Shown one piece after another: positions 1-5,241 of a stretch of 5,459 nt of DNA. Position 1 is the first letter of the stretch; each line of letters starts with the position of its first letter. The notes under the pieces are model-generated. The model worked only from the letters and a program-made list of their open reading frames with translations. It was not told the DNA's origin and searched no databases. Both the position numbers and the translations under genes were made by a program. The stretch is from Chloroflexota bacterium (GTDB lineage Bacteria; Chloroflexota; UBA5177; JANWHV01). The stretch is taken from positions 1-5,459 of the forward strand of contig JANWHV010000070.1 of NCBI GenBank assembly GCA_025450255.1, written 5' to 3'.

Positions 1-1
1 C

Positions 2-337
2 ATGGACAATATTGGTTACAGCCTACCGGTGTACGCGGTCTGCGCCATCGTTTTAGCATGCATTTCGGAAGGCTTTGGGCAGTCCCTGGCGTCATTCACC
101 GCCGCGGATCTCCTGCTTTTCGCGGCGTGGGCGCTGATCCCCACCATCGGCGGCCATCTGCTCTATAACTGGACGTTGCGCTATCTTCCGGCAGCGGTGG
201 TCTCGGTGAGCTTTCTCGGCGAGCCGGTGGGCGCCTCGCTGCTCGCCTGGCCTATCCTGGGCCAGCAGTTGGCCCCGTCAACCGTCATCGGCGGCGCGGT
301 AATTCTGGTGGGGATCTGGCTCACCGCTCGATGGTGA
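2..337 (+). CDS. EamA/DMT-family transporter, C-terminal fragment (5' end outside window)
   Basis: This is the last 111 residues of a drug/metabolite transporter superfamily (EamA) permease, an inner-membrane exporter or importer whose substrate cannot be told. The fragment is strongly hydrophobic, with likely membrane helices near residues 7-24, 36-54, 61-83 and 92-108. It carries the pattern typical of the second EamA repeat: a PTIGGHLLYNWTLRYLP-like stretch, then a conserved Glu-Pro (EPVGA, residues 74-75), then a glycine-rich final helix (GGAVILVGIW). Full family members have about 300 residues and ten helices, so the ATG at position 2 is almost certainly an internal Met and the gene starts upstream of the window. 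The usual LGE before the last helix reads LGQ here. Its end overlaps the convergent MBL hydrolase gene by 17 bp. Family assignment is fairly sure; substrate is unknown. Confidence 0.85.
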   Translation: MDNIGYSLPVYAVCAIVLACISEGFGQSLASFTAADLLLFAAWALIPTIGGHLLYNWTLRYLPAAVVSVSFLGEPVGASLLAWPILGQQLAPSTVIGGAVILVGIWLTARW

Positions 338-1082
338 CGCGCAGGTCTTCGTACGCGAGCGCAACCGGCCCCTCGTAGCGTTCGCGCGCCTCGGCCTCGG
401 CTGACTCCTTACCGTCGACCCACCAACGATGCGTCAACAGCAGGCTGCGCGCGCCTGCTTCGTGGGCGGCGTCTCCGGCCTGGCGCGGCGTCAGGTGGAA
501 CGGGTAATCCGATTGCTCGGTATTGGCGCACTCGCACAGAAAGAGATCGCTGCCGCGCGCCACGCGCGGCAACCCCTCGCATGGGCCGGTATCGGCTGAA
601 AACGCCAGCGTGCGTTCGCCCCGTACGCGCATGGCATAGGTGTGCGGGATGTGACGCACGGCCACGAAGTCAACCTTTAACGGGCTCAGGTCGAGCGGCT
701 GCGCCGGATTGTATTCGCGCGTGTCGAAGATCTCGCTGAAGAAGCCTGGCGACGGATCCTGGAGCCTGCTGACGCCGAGCAGCCGATCGTGGCCTTCGGG
801 CGGCAGATAGAGCGCCGGCCGATGCTTTTTCGCACCGTTTCCGGCGGAAAAATACAGAAAGTAGCGATATTGAATCAGGTCCAATGTGTGGTCGGCATGC
901 ATGTGCGAGATGATCACCGCTTTGACGGCCTGCGGTTTCACGTACTTCTGCAGCCTGCTGAAAACGCCGCTGCCGCAGTCGATCAAGATTGCCGTGTCGT
1001 CTTGCTCCACCAGATAGCCGGAGCACGCGCCCCCCGGATTCTGACAGGCAGGGCTTGCTCCCAGAACCGTGAGCCGCATCAT
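321..1082 (-). CDS. RNase Z-like MBL-fold metallo-hydrolase
   Basis: A 253-residue cytoplasmic metallo-beta-lactamase-fold hydrolase of the RNase Z / cyclic phosphodiesterase-like branch. The N-terminus reads LTVLGAS, followed by a GG..SGYLV strand and the IDCGSGV turn typical of this branch. The zinc-site motif HMHADH places H60, H62, D64 and H65. Further likely ligands are H144 or H147 (RHIPHTYAMR), D164 (SADTGP) and H218 (LLLTH). The HLTPRQAGDAAHEAG segment at 196-210 is characteristic of the family. The protein is shorter than true RNase Z (about 300 residues) and lacks a clear exosite arm, so tRNA 3' processing is not implied; a small phosphodiester or ester substrate is as likely. Its ATG overlaps the lgt TGA as ATGA, with a strong Shine-Dalgarno just upstream, so it is co-translated with lgt. 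A second ATG follows immediately. Fold and active site are confident; substrate is unknown. Confidence 0.88.
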   Translation of the reverse strand: MMRLTVLGASPACQNPGGACSGYLVEQDDTAILIDCGSGVFSRLQKYVKPQAVKAVIISHMHADHTLDLIQYRYFLYFSAGNGAKKHRPALYLPPEGHDRLLGVSRLQDPSPGFFSEIFDTREYNPAQPLDLSPLKVDFVAVRHIPHTYAMRVRGERTLAFSADTGPCEGLPRVARGSDLFLCECANTEQSDYPFHLTPRQAGDAAHEAGARSLLLTHRWWVDGKESAEAEARERYEGPVALAYEDLRVTIER

Positions 1083-2095
1083 TGCGTCTCCTCCAAAGGC
1101 GCTTCTTTACTTGCCGGCATTTTTGGCAGTTGCAACGTCACGTCGGCCGGCCGCGTGGGCTGAACGCCATTTCCATTGCCGGCGTCGCCGGCGCCGAGGT
1201 CGACGTCATCCCAGGCATGCGTGTCATTCTCGTAGCGCGCCTGGCCGCTACGGGCGGCCGCGATCAGGTATGCGTCGGTGACCTGACCCTTTACGATCGG
1301 CGCCGTTACCGCCGCGGGCTCTCGCCGCGGTAGAAGCCGAACCATGTAGAGCAGCACGCCCACGGCGATCATTACCCAGCTTGCTACCTGGGCGACCCGG
1401 AAATTGCCCGCCCAGAGACTGTCGACACGCAGACCTTCCAACGGAATCCGTCCAATCGAATACAGGATCATATAGAGCAGGAAAATCGTACCTACGGGCA
1501 ATAGACGCGGCCGCCAGGCCTGCAGCAGCGTCAAGCCGATCAGCACGGCGAAGATCGCCAGGTCCCAGGCCCCTTCATACGCGGCGAGCGGCGTGAAATG
1601 GGAGAAGCCTATGTACTGCGGGGGCCGGTTCTCGGGCGGAATGATCGCGGCGAACGTGCTGCTGGTTGGCGGGCCGAATGCCTGGTTATTGAGGAGATCG
1701 CCAAGGCGCCCGATCGCTTGACCAAGGATCAGGCCGGGCGCGCAGATGTCGGCCCACGTCCAGAAGCTCAGGCGCCGGTTCCATGTGTAGATGAGCGTGG
1801 CGAGAATGGCGCCGATTATTGCTCCGTGCAGCGCCAGTCCGCCTTGCCAGACGGCGAAAACGCGCCCCGGATCCGGGTCATACCAGTCCTTCCGGAACAC
1901 GAAATACCAGGTACGGGCGCCAATGATCCCTGCCAGGAGGCCCAACATCATGATGCCGGCCAATGGCTCCGCGCGCTGCCCGCGGAAGCGCGCCATGATG
2001 ATCGACACCAGCAGGCCGGCAAACAACGCCAGCGCCACGACAATGCCGAACCAGTGAATGGAGATTGGACCATATTTGATGACGGCGGTCTTCAC
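1079..2095 (-). CDS. lgt: Prolipoprotein diacylglyceryl transferase
   Basis: Lgt moves diacylglycerol from phosphatidylglycerol to the lipobox cysteine of prolipoproteins in the cytoplasmic membrane, the first step of lipoprotein maturation. With the GTG at 2095 as residue 1 the protein has 338 residues and about seven hydrophobic helices, the last near 230-253. Family landmarks are GPISIHWFG (H14), WQGGLALHG (H90, matching E. coli H103), GRLGDLLNNQAFG (R130, matching R143), and YSIGRIPLEGLR (Y212, R216, E220, matching Y235, R239 and E243). The signature departs from the usual GRxGNFxNxE form: Asn is Asp133 and Glu is Gln138. A hydrophilic tail of about 80 residues (about 259-338) follows the last helix, which is longer than usual. 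The start was chosen because GAGGTG lies 6 nt upstream; an in-frame GTG at 2104 adds three residues but has only a weak GGG upstream. The next gene overlaps its stop by 4 nt. Lgt identity is very likely. Confidence 0.93.
   Translation of the reverse strand: MKTAVIKYGPISIHWFGIVVALALFAGLLVSIIMARFRGQRAEPLAGIMMLGLLAGIIGARTWYFVFRKDWYDPDPGRVFAVWQGGLALHGAIIGAILATLIYTWNRRLSFWTWADICAPGLILGQAIGRLGDLLNNQAFGPPTSSTFAAIIPPENRPPQYIGFSHFTPLAAYEGAWDLAIFAVLIGLTLLQAWRPRLLPVGTIFLLYMILYSIGRIPLEGLRVDSLWAGNFRVAQVASWVMIAVGVLLYMVRLLPRREPAAVTAPIVKGQVTDAYLIAAARSGQARYENDTHAWDDVDLGAGDAGNGNGVQPTRPADVTLQLPKMPASKEAPLEETQ
1087..1094 (-). promoter_or_regulatory. Shine-Dalgarno of the RNase Z-like MBL gene
   Basis: On the minus strand the sequence GGAGGAGA ends 4 nt before the ATG at 1082, with its GGAGG core 7 nt away. 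It lies inside the last codons of lgt and fixes the start in the ATGA overlap. It is the strongest ribosome binding site in the window, so this gene can probably be initiated independently as well as by coupling. Confidence 0.75.
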
Positions 2096-2101
2096 CGGAG
2101 A

Positions 2102-2107
2102 CACCTC
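2102..2107 (-). promoter_or_regulatory. Shine-Dalgarno that decides the lgt start
   Basis: Minus-strand GAGGTG lies 6 nt before the GTG at 2095. The competing upstream GTG at 2104 is itself part of this motif, so both cannot use it. This favours the shorter Lgt beginning M-K-T-A-V-I-K. Confidence 0.5.
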
Positions 2108-2179
2108 GGCCCAAACAAAGGCGCTTGCCGGTATAACGGCCGTTCGATGGCCTCATCGGACGCCACTGTACGGCCTTCC

Positions 2180-2246
2180 GCTCGTGTCACGGACCTAGAA
2201 GCCTTTCTCAATCCGACCAATGCGTTGTCGCCTCTGCTCGTGACAC
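2180..2246. repeat. Imperfect 11-nt repeat pair in the lgt leader, with inverted GTGTCAC/GTGACAC cores
   Basis: GCTCGTGTCAC at 2180-2190 and GCTCGTGACAC at 2236-2246 match at 10 of 11 positions and start 56 bp apart. The single difference makes the 7-nt cores GTGTCAC and GTGACAC exact reverse complements, so in RNA they could pair as a 7-bp stem closing a loop of about 49 nt. Either a two-site operator or an RNA structure in the lgt leader is possible. Chance cannot be excluded for repeats this short. Confidence 0.35.
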
Positions 2247-2331
2247 AATCGTGCGGCGATGTAATGCCCGCGATTGGCTTTCCCCAATTGCCACCGCGTA
2301 AACCGTCGACCGTGGCGCCCCGCGCCGCCCA

Positions 2332-2360
2332 ATCATAGCAGCGGTTGCCTAGCCCAACAA
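2332..2360 (-). promoter_or_regulatory. Candidate sigma-70-type promoter for lgt and the RNase Z-like gene
   Basis: On the minus strand TTGTTG (2360-2355) and TATGAT (2337-2332) are separated by exactly 17 bp. The -10 matches TATAAT at 5 of 6 positions; the -35 matches TTGACA at only 3 of 6. It lies in the largest intergenic gap of the window, just after the stop of the upstream MBL gene. Transcription would begin near 2325, giving a leader of roughly 230 nt before lgt that includes the repeat pair at 2180-2246 and small potential stems (GGCGC/GCGCC at 2314-2326 and ATTGG/CCAAT at 2273-2288). No T-run terminator for the upstream gene was seen in this gap. Confidence 0.35.
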
Positions 2361-2379
2361 GAGTACAAATGAATTGGCA

Positions 2380-3321
2380 TCACAGCCTTGTAGCCGGCAG
2401 CGTCAATTCAGGGTGGCGCTTTCGCAGGTAGCGCTCATAGCCTGAGACGTTCATAACATAGCTGCTAGCCATCTCGTATTGCCGAATGACGTCGGGGCCG
2501 ACCATACGCGACAATTCCCCGTCACCCGAACGTTGCAGGCCGGTGGCGATCGCCGCGTGGTCCTGCCCCGCGCGCATGCCGTCGAGTACGATCCGCTCCC
2601 AGGCGCGCAGCCTAGAGCGCAACTCCTCAACGTGCCGCCGCGTGTCGCTTATAAAGCCGAAGTGCGTCATGTAGAAGCCATGTGGGTTGAGCGAGTTAAG
2701 TCTGTCGAGACTCGTTTCCCAGGCGTCCAGATCGAGATCCGGCGGCGGCGTTGGCGGTCGCACATAGTCGCAGCCGTCCATTCGTGCCCCTGCCACGTCG
2801 CCCACGAACATGTCGCCACTGGCCAGATCGTGGAACGTCACATGATGGATGGCGTGGCCCGGCGTATACAGCACGCGCAGCCGCCGCCCCGCCACGTCCA
2901 GCACCTGATCGTCACGCAGCGGTACGATGCGATCCGCGGGCACGGGACGTATCTCGCCCCACATGCGCTTCATCAGATTGCCGTAGATGCGCGTGGCGCT
3001 GGTAATGAGCTTGCTCGGATCGATTACATGCGGAACGCCAACTTCATGTACATAGAGCTTGGCGTTGGGCATGCGCTCCAGCAATAGGCCGGCGGCGCCC
3101 GCGTGATCGAGGTGGATGTGCGTCACCAGCAGGCGCCGAACCTGCTCCAGACCGAATCCCTGCTCCTCCACGGCCCGTATCAGCGTTTCAGCGGTGCTGC
3201 CCGGGCCTACCTCGATCAGCGCGACTTCGTTGCCGCCGTGGAGAAGGAAAGCCGCCACTACACCCGGCTGGCCCAGGTAGTGCAGGTCGATCGTCCGCAC
3301 GGTATCGCCGGCCGCGGGCAT
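2380..3321 (-). CDS. MBL-fold metallo-hydrolase (glyoxalase II-like branch)
   Basis: A 313-residue metallo-beta-lactamase-fold protein, probably cytoplasmic, with a full binuclear metal site. HIHLDH gives H68, H70, D72 and H73; TPGHAIHH gives H156; FVGDVAG gives D175; and YMTHFG gives H220. The substrate-binding half is followed by a helical C-terminus (about 225-313) with an Arg-rich ELRSRLRAWERI helix and a YERYLRKRHPEL end. The length and layout fit the large group of uncharacterised glyoxalase II-like hydrolases, so a thioester, lactone or ester substrate is plausible but not shown. The frame is open back to 3432, but the ATG at 3321 is preferred because it overlaps the stop of the upstream membrane-protein gene as TAATG and the family fold begins directly after it; the 37 extra residues would lie across that gene. 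No clear Shine-Dalgarno is seen, which fits translation by re-initiation. Confidence 0.87.
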   Translation of the reverse strand: MPAAGDTVRTIDLHYLGQPGVVAAFLLHGGNEVALIEVGPGSTAETLIRAVEEQGFGLEQVRRLLVTHIHLDHAGAAGLLLERMPNAKLYVHEVGVPHVIDPSKLITSATRIYGNLMKRMWGEIRPVPADRIVPLRDDQVLDVAGRRLRVLYTPGHAIHHVTFHDLASGDMFVGDVAGARMDGCDYVRPPTPPPDLDLDAWETSLDRLNSLNPHGFYMTHFGFISDTRRHVEELRSRLRAWERIVLDGMRAGQDHAAIATGLQRSGDGELSRMVGPDVIRQYEMASSYVMNVSGYERYLRKRHPELTLPATRL

Positions 3322-3539
3322 TACCGGCGCCGCCCGCGGCCAAAGGTGACACGCGCGTGACGCGACGCCAAATGGTTGAGTTTGACCCCAATCAGCCCCA
3401 GAACGATGGTCAGCGCCAGGCAGGCGACGCAAAATTGTCCGAGATCGAATGCATAGGGGACAAGTGGACTCGCCAGTAGCCAGAAGCTCGTCAAGCTGCA
3501 GAGCATCACCATCATCAAATCGGCAATCGTCAGCCGCAT
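3321..3539 (-). CDS. Small two-helix membrane protein, unknown function
   Basis: A 72-residue hydrophobic protein that I do not recognise as a named family. It has two predicted membrane helices (about 8-25 and 35-55) and a strongly basic tail ending GRGRRR, which should stay in the cytoplasm, so both ends are probably inside. The opening MRLTIADLM resembles the start of many small bacterial membrane proteins. The ATG at 3539 was chosen because minus-strand GGAG lies 6 nt upstream (3549-3546); an in-frame ATG at 3563 adds eight polar residues (MRETPEPP) and has GAGGGA 10 nt upstream, so 80 residues is also possible. The stop TAA shares one base with the ATG of the downstream MBL hydrolase (TAATG), which implies coupled translation and supports this being a real gene. 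Possible roles include anchoring or regulating the partner, but nothing shows this. Confidence 0.68.
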   Translation of the reverse strand: MRLTIADLMMVMLCSLTSFWLLASPLVPYAFDLGQFCVACLALTIVLGLIGVKLNHLASRHARVTFGRGRRR

Positions 3540-3647
3540 CGGCGGCTCCGGCGTCTCGCGCATGCGGATTGTTTCCCTCGCCCCGCTATGCTACCAGAAT
3601 CGCGAAATCGCCATGCCGCCAAAGCGGTCGATGGGCTGCGGGCAGGC

Positions 3648-4376
3648 TTATCGGCTTGCCGTCAGGGATCCGACTTCCCGGTTGGCCGGCTGCTCGGTGT
3701 CCAGCACGATATGGCCATCGGCATTGAGGATTTGGGTCGTACCGATCCACCATAGTCGCGCCACTCTGCCGTATTCAATGTGGTTATGCCCGTGTACCCA
3801 CCAGCGCGGCTTCCACTCCCGTAGAGCGCGGTCGAAGGCCGGCACGGCCCGGTGGCAGGCATCTATTGCCTCGGGACACGGGTCGGGATGCCCTTCGAGT
3901 TCCGGATGGATGCAATCACGGCCCAATCCGGCCGGCATGCGGCATGGCCCTGGGATGAACGGGCAGCGATGCGGCGCCGCGTGCGAGACCGCCATGTCGA
4001 CGCCGCCTGCCCGGCGCACCGCTCGACCCAGGCGCCGAACCTTGCCGCGCATCTCCCATTCGCTGTATTGGAACTGATCGGCGCCCGCGTTGTACCGCAA
4101 GGTCCCGGCTAGCCCCGCGATGCGCAAGCCGCCAATACGCACCAGTTTCCCATCGATATCGTCGCATCCTTCGGGCGGCTCGGTCCTGAACCGGTAGTCG
4201 TGGTTCCCCGCCACGTAGAGCAGCGGCACTCGCAGCACGGTGACCAGGTACGAGAGGTAGTCGCGCCGCAAGTCACCACAAGAAATCGCCAGATCCACCG
4301 TCCCCACCCAGCGCTCCGCGTCAAAATAATCGTAGAGCAGCTTTTCCTCGTGATCGGATACGACAAGGATCTTCAT
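3648..4376 (-). CDS. Calcineurin-like metallophosphoesterase
   Basis: A 242-residue soluble metallophosphoesterase that should hydrolyse a phosphomonoester or phosphodiester with two metal ions. Motifs in order are SDHEEKL (D8), ISCGDL (D35), VAGNHDYR (N58, H59), VSHAAPH (H132) and VHGHNH (H195, H197, H199). The pattern of a start at MKILVVSD, ISCGDLRRDYL, PLLYVAGNHD, PPEGCDDIDGK and AGTLRYN matches a bacterial subgroup I remember from Clostridia and relatives, in which motif I is DxE rather than DxH. Five cysteines (138, 145, 155, 167, 174) cluster in a long segment between the SH and GHNH motifs, longer than I expect for the subgroup. The ATG at 4376 was chosen over the one at 4406 because it forms an ATGA overlap with the stop of the upstream ParB-like gene and starts the first beta strand. 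Substrate unknown; the coupling suggests a functional link with that gene. Confidence 0.88.
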   Translation of the reverse strand: MKILVVSDHEEKLLYDYFDAERWVGTVDLAISCGDLRRDYLSYLVTVLRVPLLYVAGNHDYRFRTEPPEGCDDIDGKLVRIGGLRIAGLAGTLRYNAGADQFQYSEWEMRGKVRRLGRAVRRAGGVDMAVSHAAPHRCPFIPGPCRMPAGLGRDCIHPELEGHPDPCPEAIDACHRAVPAFDRALREWKPRWWVHGHNHIEYGRVARLWWIGTTQILNADGHIVLDTEQPANREVGSLTASR

Positions 4377-5188
4377 AGCGCCGGCGGTCCGCCCGTGACA
4401 CGCCAAACAGCGCGGCGCGCGCGCCGTTGCAGCGGGCGAATGACCTTGGAAGTGAGCGGACTCGGATGACTTTTCAGCAGATCGGCGACTGCTTCCACGA
4501 GGGATGCCGGCTGGCCTGTCGTCTGCTCGAGATAGGCTTGATGGTCCCGCGCCGCCAGGTAGAGGTCGCTCACCGTGCGGCCGGGAAAGGCGAGAGTGGC
4601 CGCGCCAAGGTCGAGTGGCTCGGCGACGGGGACGAACACCTCGCGGTACCAGCGCAGCGCTGCCTCACGCATCGTAATATCAGGATCCTCGGCTCGGAGC
4701 GTGTCTCGGTACGCGGTAATCTCGCCGAGCAATCGCCGGTACGATTCCGGTTGCGTAAAGTCCACGCGAGTCAAGCCGGTGCGGCGCTCGAACCGTGTCC
4801 TGATGTTGGTAAGGCGGTCCCTTGCGTCGTGCTCGGGGACGATGCACTCGTGCACAATCGCGTCGAGGTAGCGCACGCCGTTTACGAGGGCGGCCGCCAC
4901 TCTATTATGGCCGTCGATCACATAATATTCCCGGTTGAGGTAGTACACCTCAATCGGCGGCATCTCCACCCCCCGCGCCATGGCCTGCATGACCGAACGG
5001 AAACGCGCGGAACGAGCCTTCTGCCCCTTGGGCAGGAAGGTAGGCGTGAGTTGGCGCGCTTTGTCGACGCTGCCCTTGATCCGCGCGACCGCAATGGGGC
5101 TCGCGCGTGGCGGCAATGTGTTGGCGGGCGTGCCTTCGGACTTGTCGCCGAAGTAGGGGAATTGTTTTATGAGGCCGCGTCGCGCCAT
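4373..5188 (-). CDS. ParB/sulfiredoxin-fold domain protein with a conserved helical C-terminal half
   Basis: A 271-residue protein. Residues about 32-115 form a ParB/Srx-like domain: IAVARIKGSV, a helical stretch, GVEMPPIEVYYL, then YYVIDGHNRVAAAL (DGHNR at 92-96). Residues about 125-240 carry RTGLTRVDFTQPESYRRLL, a REAALRWYREVFVPV helix and FPGRTVSDLYLAARDH, a pattern I associate with a family often labelled transcriptional regulator or ParB-like nuclease in Chloroflexota and Actinomycetota, related to DUF4032-type proteins. The end (about 249-264) is Arg-rich. There is no visible helix-turn-helix or centromere-binding region of true ParB, and the usual GERR-type CTP motif is replaced by DGHNR, so plasmid or chromosome partition is unlikely. 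The ATG at 5188 has a weak GAGAG 6 nt upstream. Its stop overlaps the metallophosphoesterase start by 4 nt. Domain call is fairly sure; function is unknown. Confidence 0.82.
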   Translation of the reverse strand: MARRGLIKQFPYFGDKSEGTPANTLPPRASPIAVARIKGSVDKARQLTPTFLPKGQKARSARFRSVMQAMARGVEMPPIEVYYLNREYYVIDGHNRVAAALVNGVRYLDAIVHECIVPEHDARDRLTNIRTRFERRTGLTRVDFTQPESYRRLLGEITAYRDTLRAEDPDITMREAALRWYREVFVPVAEPLDLGAATLAFPGRTVSDLYLAARDHQAYLEQTTGQPASLVEAVADLLKSHPSPLTSKVIRPLQRRARRAVWRVTGGPPAL

Positions 5189-5209
5189 ATCTAGCTCTCG
5201 ACTATTTCA

Positions 5210-5237
5210 GGCGGCGCGACAAACGCGAGCATCCGCC
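5210..5237 (-). other. GC-rich imperfect hairpin between the edge gene and the ParB-like gene
   Basis: Read on the minus strand, GGCGG and CCGCC form an outer 5-bp stem and CGCG pairs with CGCG inside it, with a 5-nt bulge (ATGCT) on one side and a 5-nt TTTGT loop. It falls in the 53-bp gap between the two genes. No U-run follows, so a classical intrinsic terminator is doubtful; it could be an attenuating or mRNA-stabilising stem, or chance in GC-rich DNA. Confidence 0.35.
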
Positions 5238-5241
5238 GAGG

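Noticed and set aside
2131..2144. Minus-strand TTATAC as a -10 close to lgt, with a 10-nt palindrome AACGGCCGTT beside it
   Set aside because: No -35-like sequence at 16-18 bp; the palindrome is short and could arise by chance.
2209..2336. Minus-strand 42-codon frame in the lgt leader beginning with the ATG inside TATGAT
   Set aside because: No Shine-Dalgarno, and the ATG sits in the proposed -10 element, so it would not be transcribed from that promoter.
1598..2338. Plus-strand open frame of 246 codons, including a part beyond lgt (ATG at 2148 to 2338)
   Set aside because: Most is antisense to lgt. The part in the intergenic gap has no Shine-Dalgarno at its ATG, resembles no family, and its codon use is not distinctive enough to call a gene.
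2479..3087. Plus-strand open frame of 202 codons inside the MBL hydrolase gene
   Set aside because: Antisense to the region encoding the HIHLDH, PGH and GD metal motifs on the minus strand; no motif of its own.
3322..3432. N-terminal extension of the MBL hydrolase back to the first in-frame start at 3432
   Set aside because: It lies wholly within the membrane-protein gene in another frame, lacks family-like sequence, and the TAATG junction gives a better start.
3540..3647. Possible promoter in the gap before the small membrane protein
   Set aside because: The best -10-like sequence (TAGCAT) has no acceptable -35 at the right distance, and no terminator-like stem with a T-run is visible either.
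3562..4077. Plus-strand open frame of 171 codons across the phosphoesterase gene
   Set aside because: Antisense to conserved phosphoesterase motifs; composition is that of a shadow frame.
4427..5194. Plus-strand open frame of 255 codons antisense to the ParB-like gene
   Set aside because: It mirrors a well-supported gene on the minus strand, shows no recognisable motifs and is rich in Arg, Gly and His as expected from an antisense shadow in GC-rich DNA.
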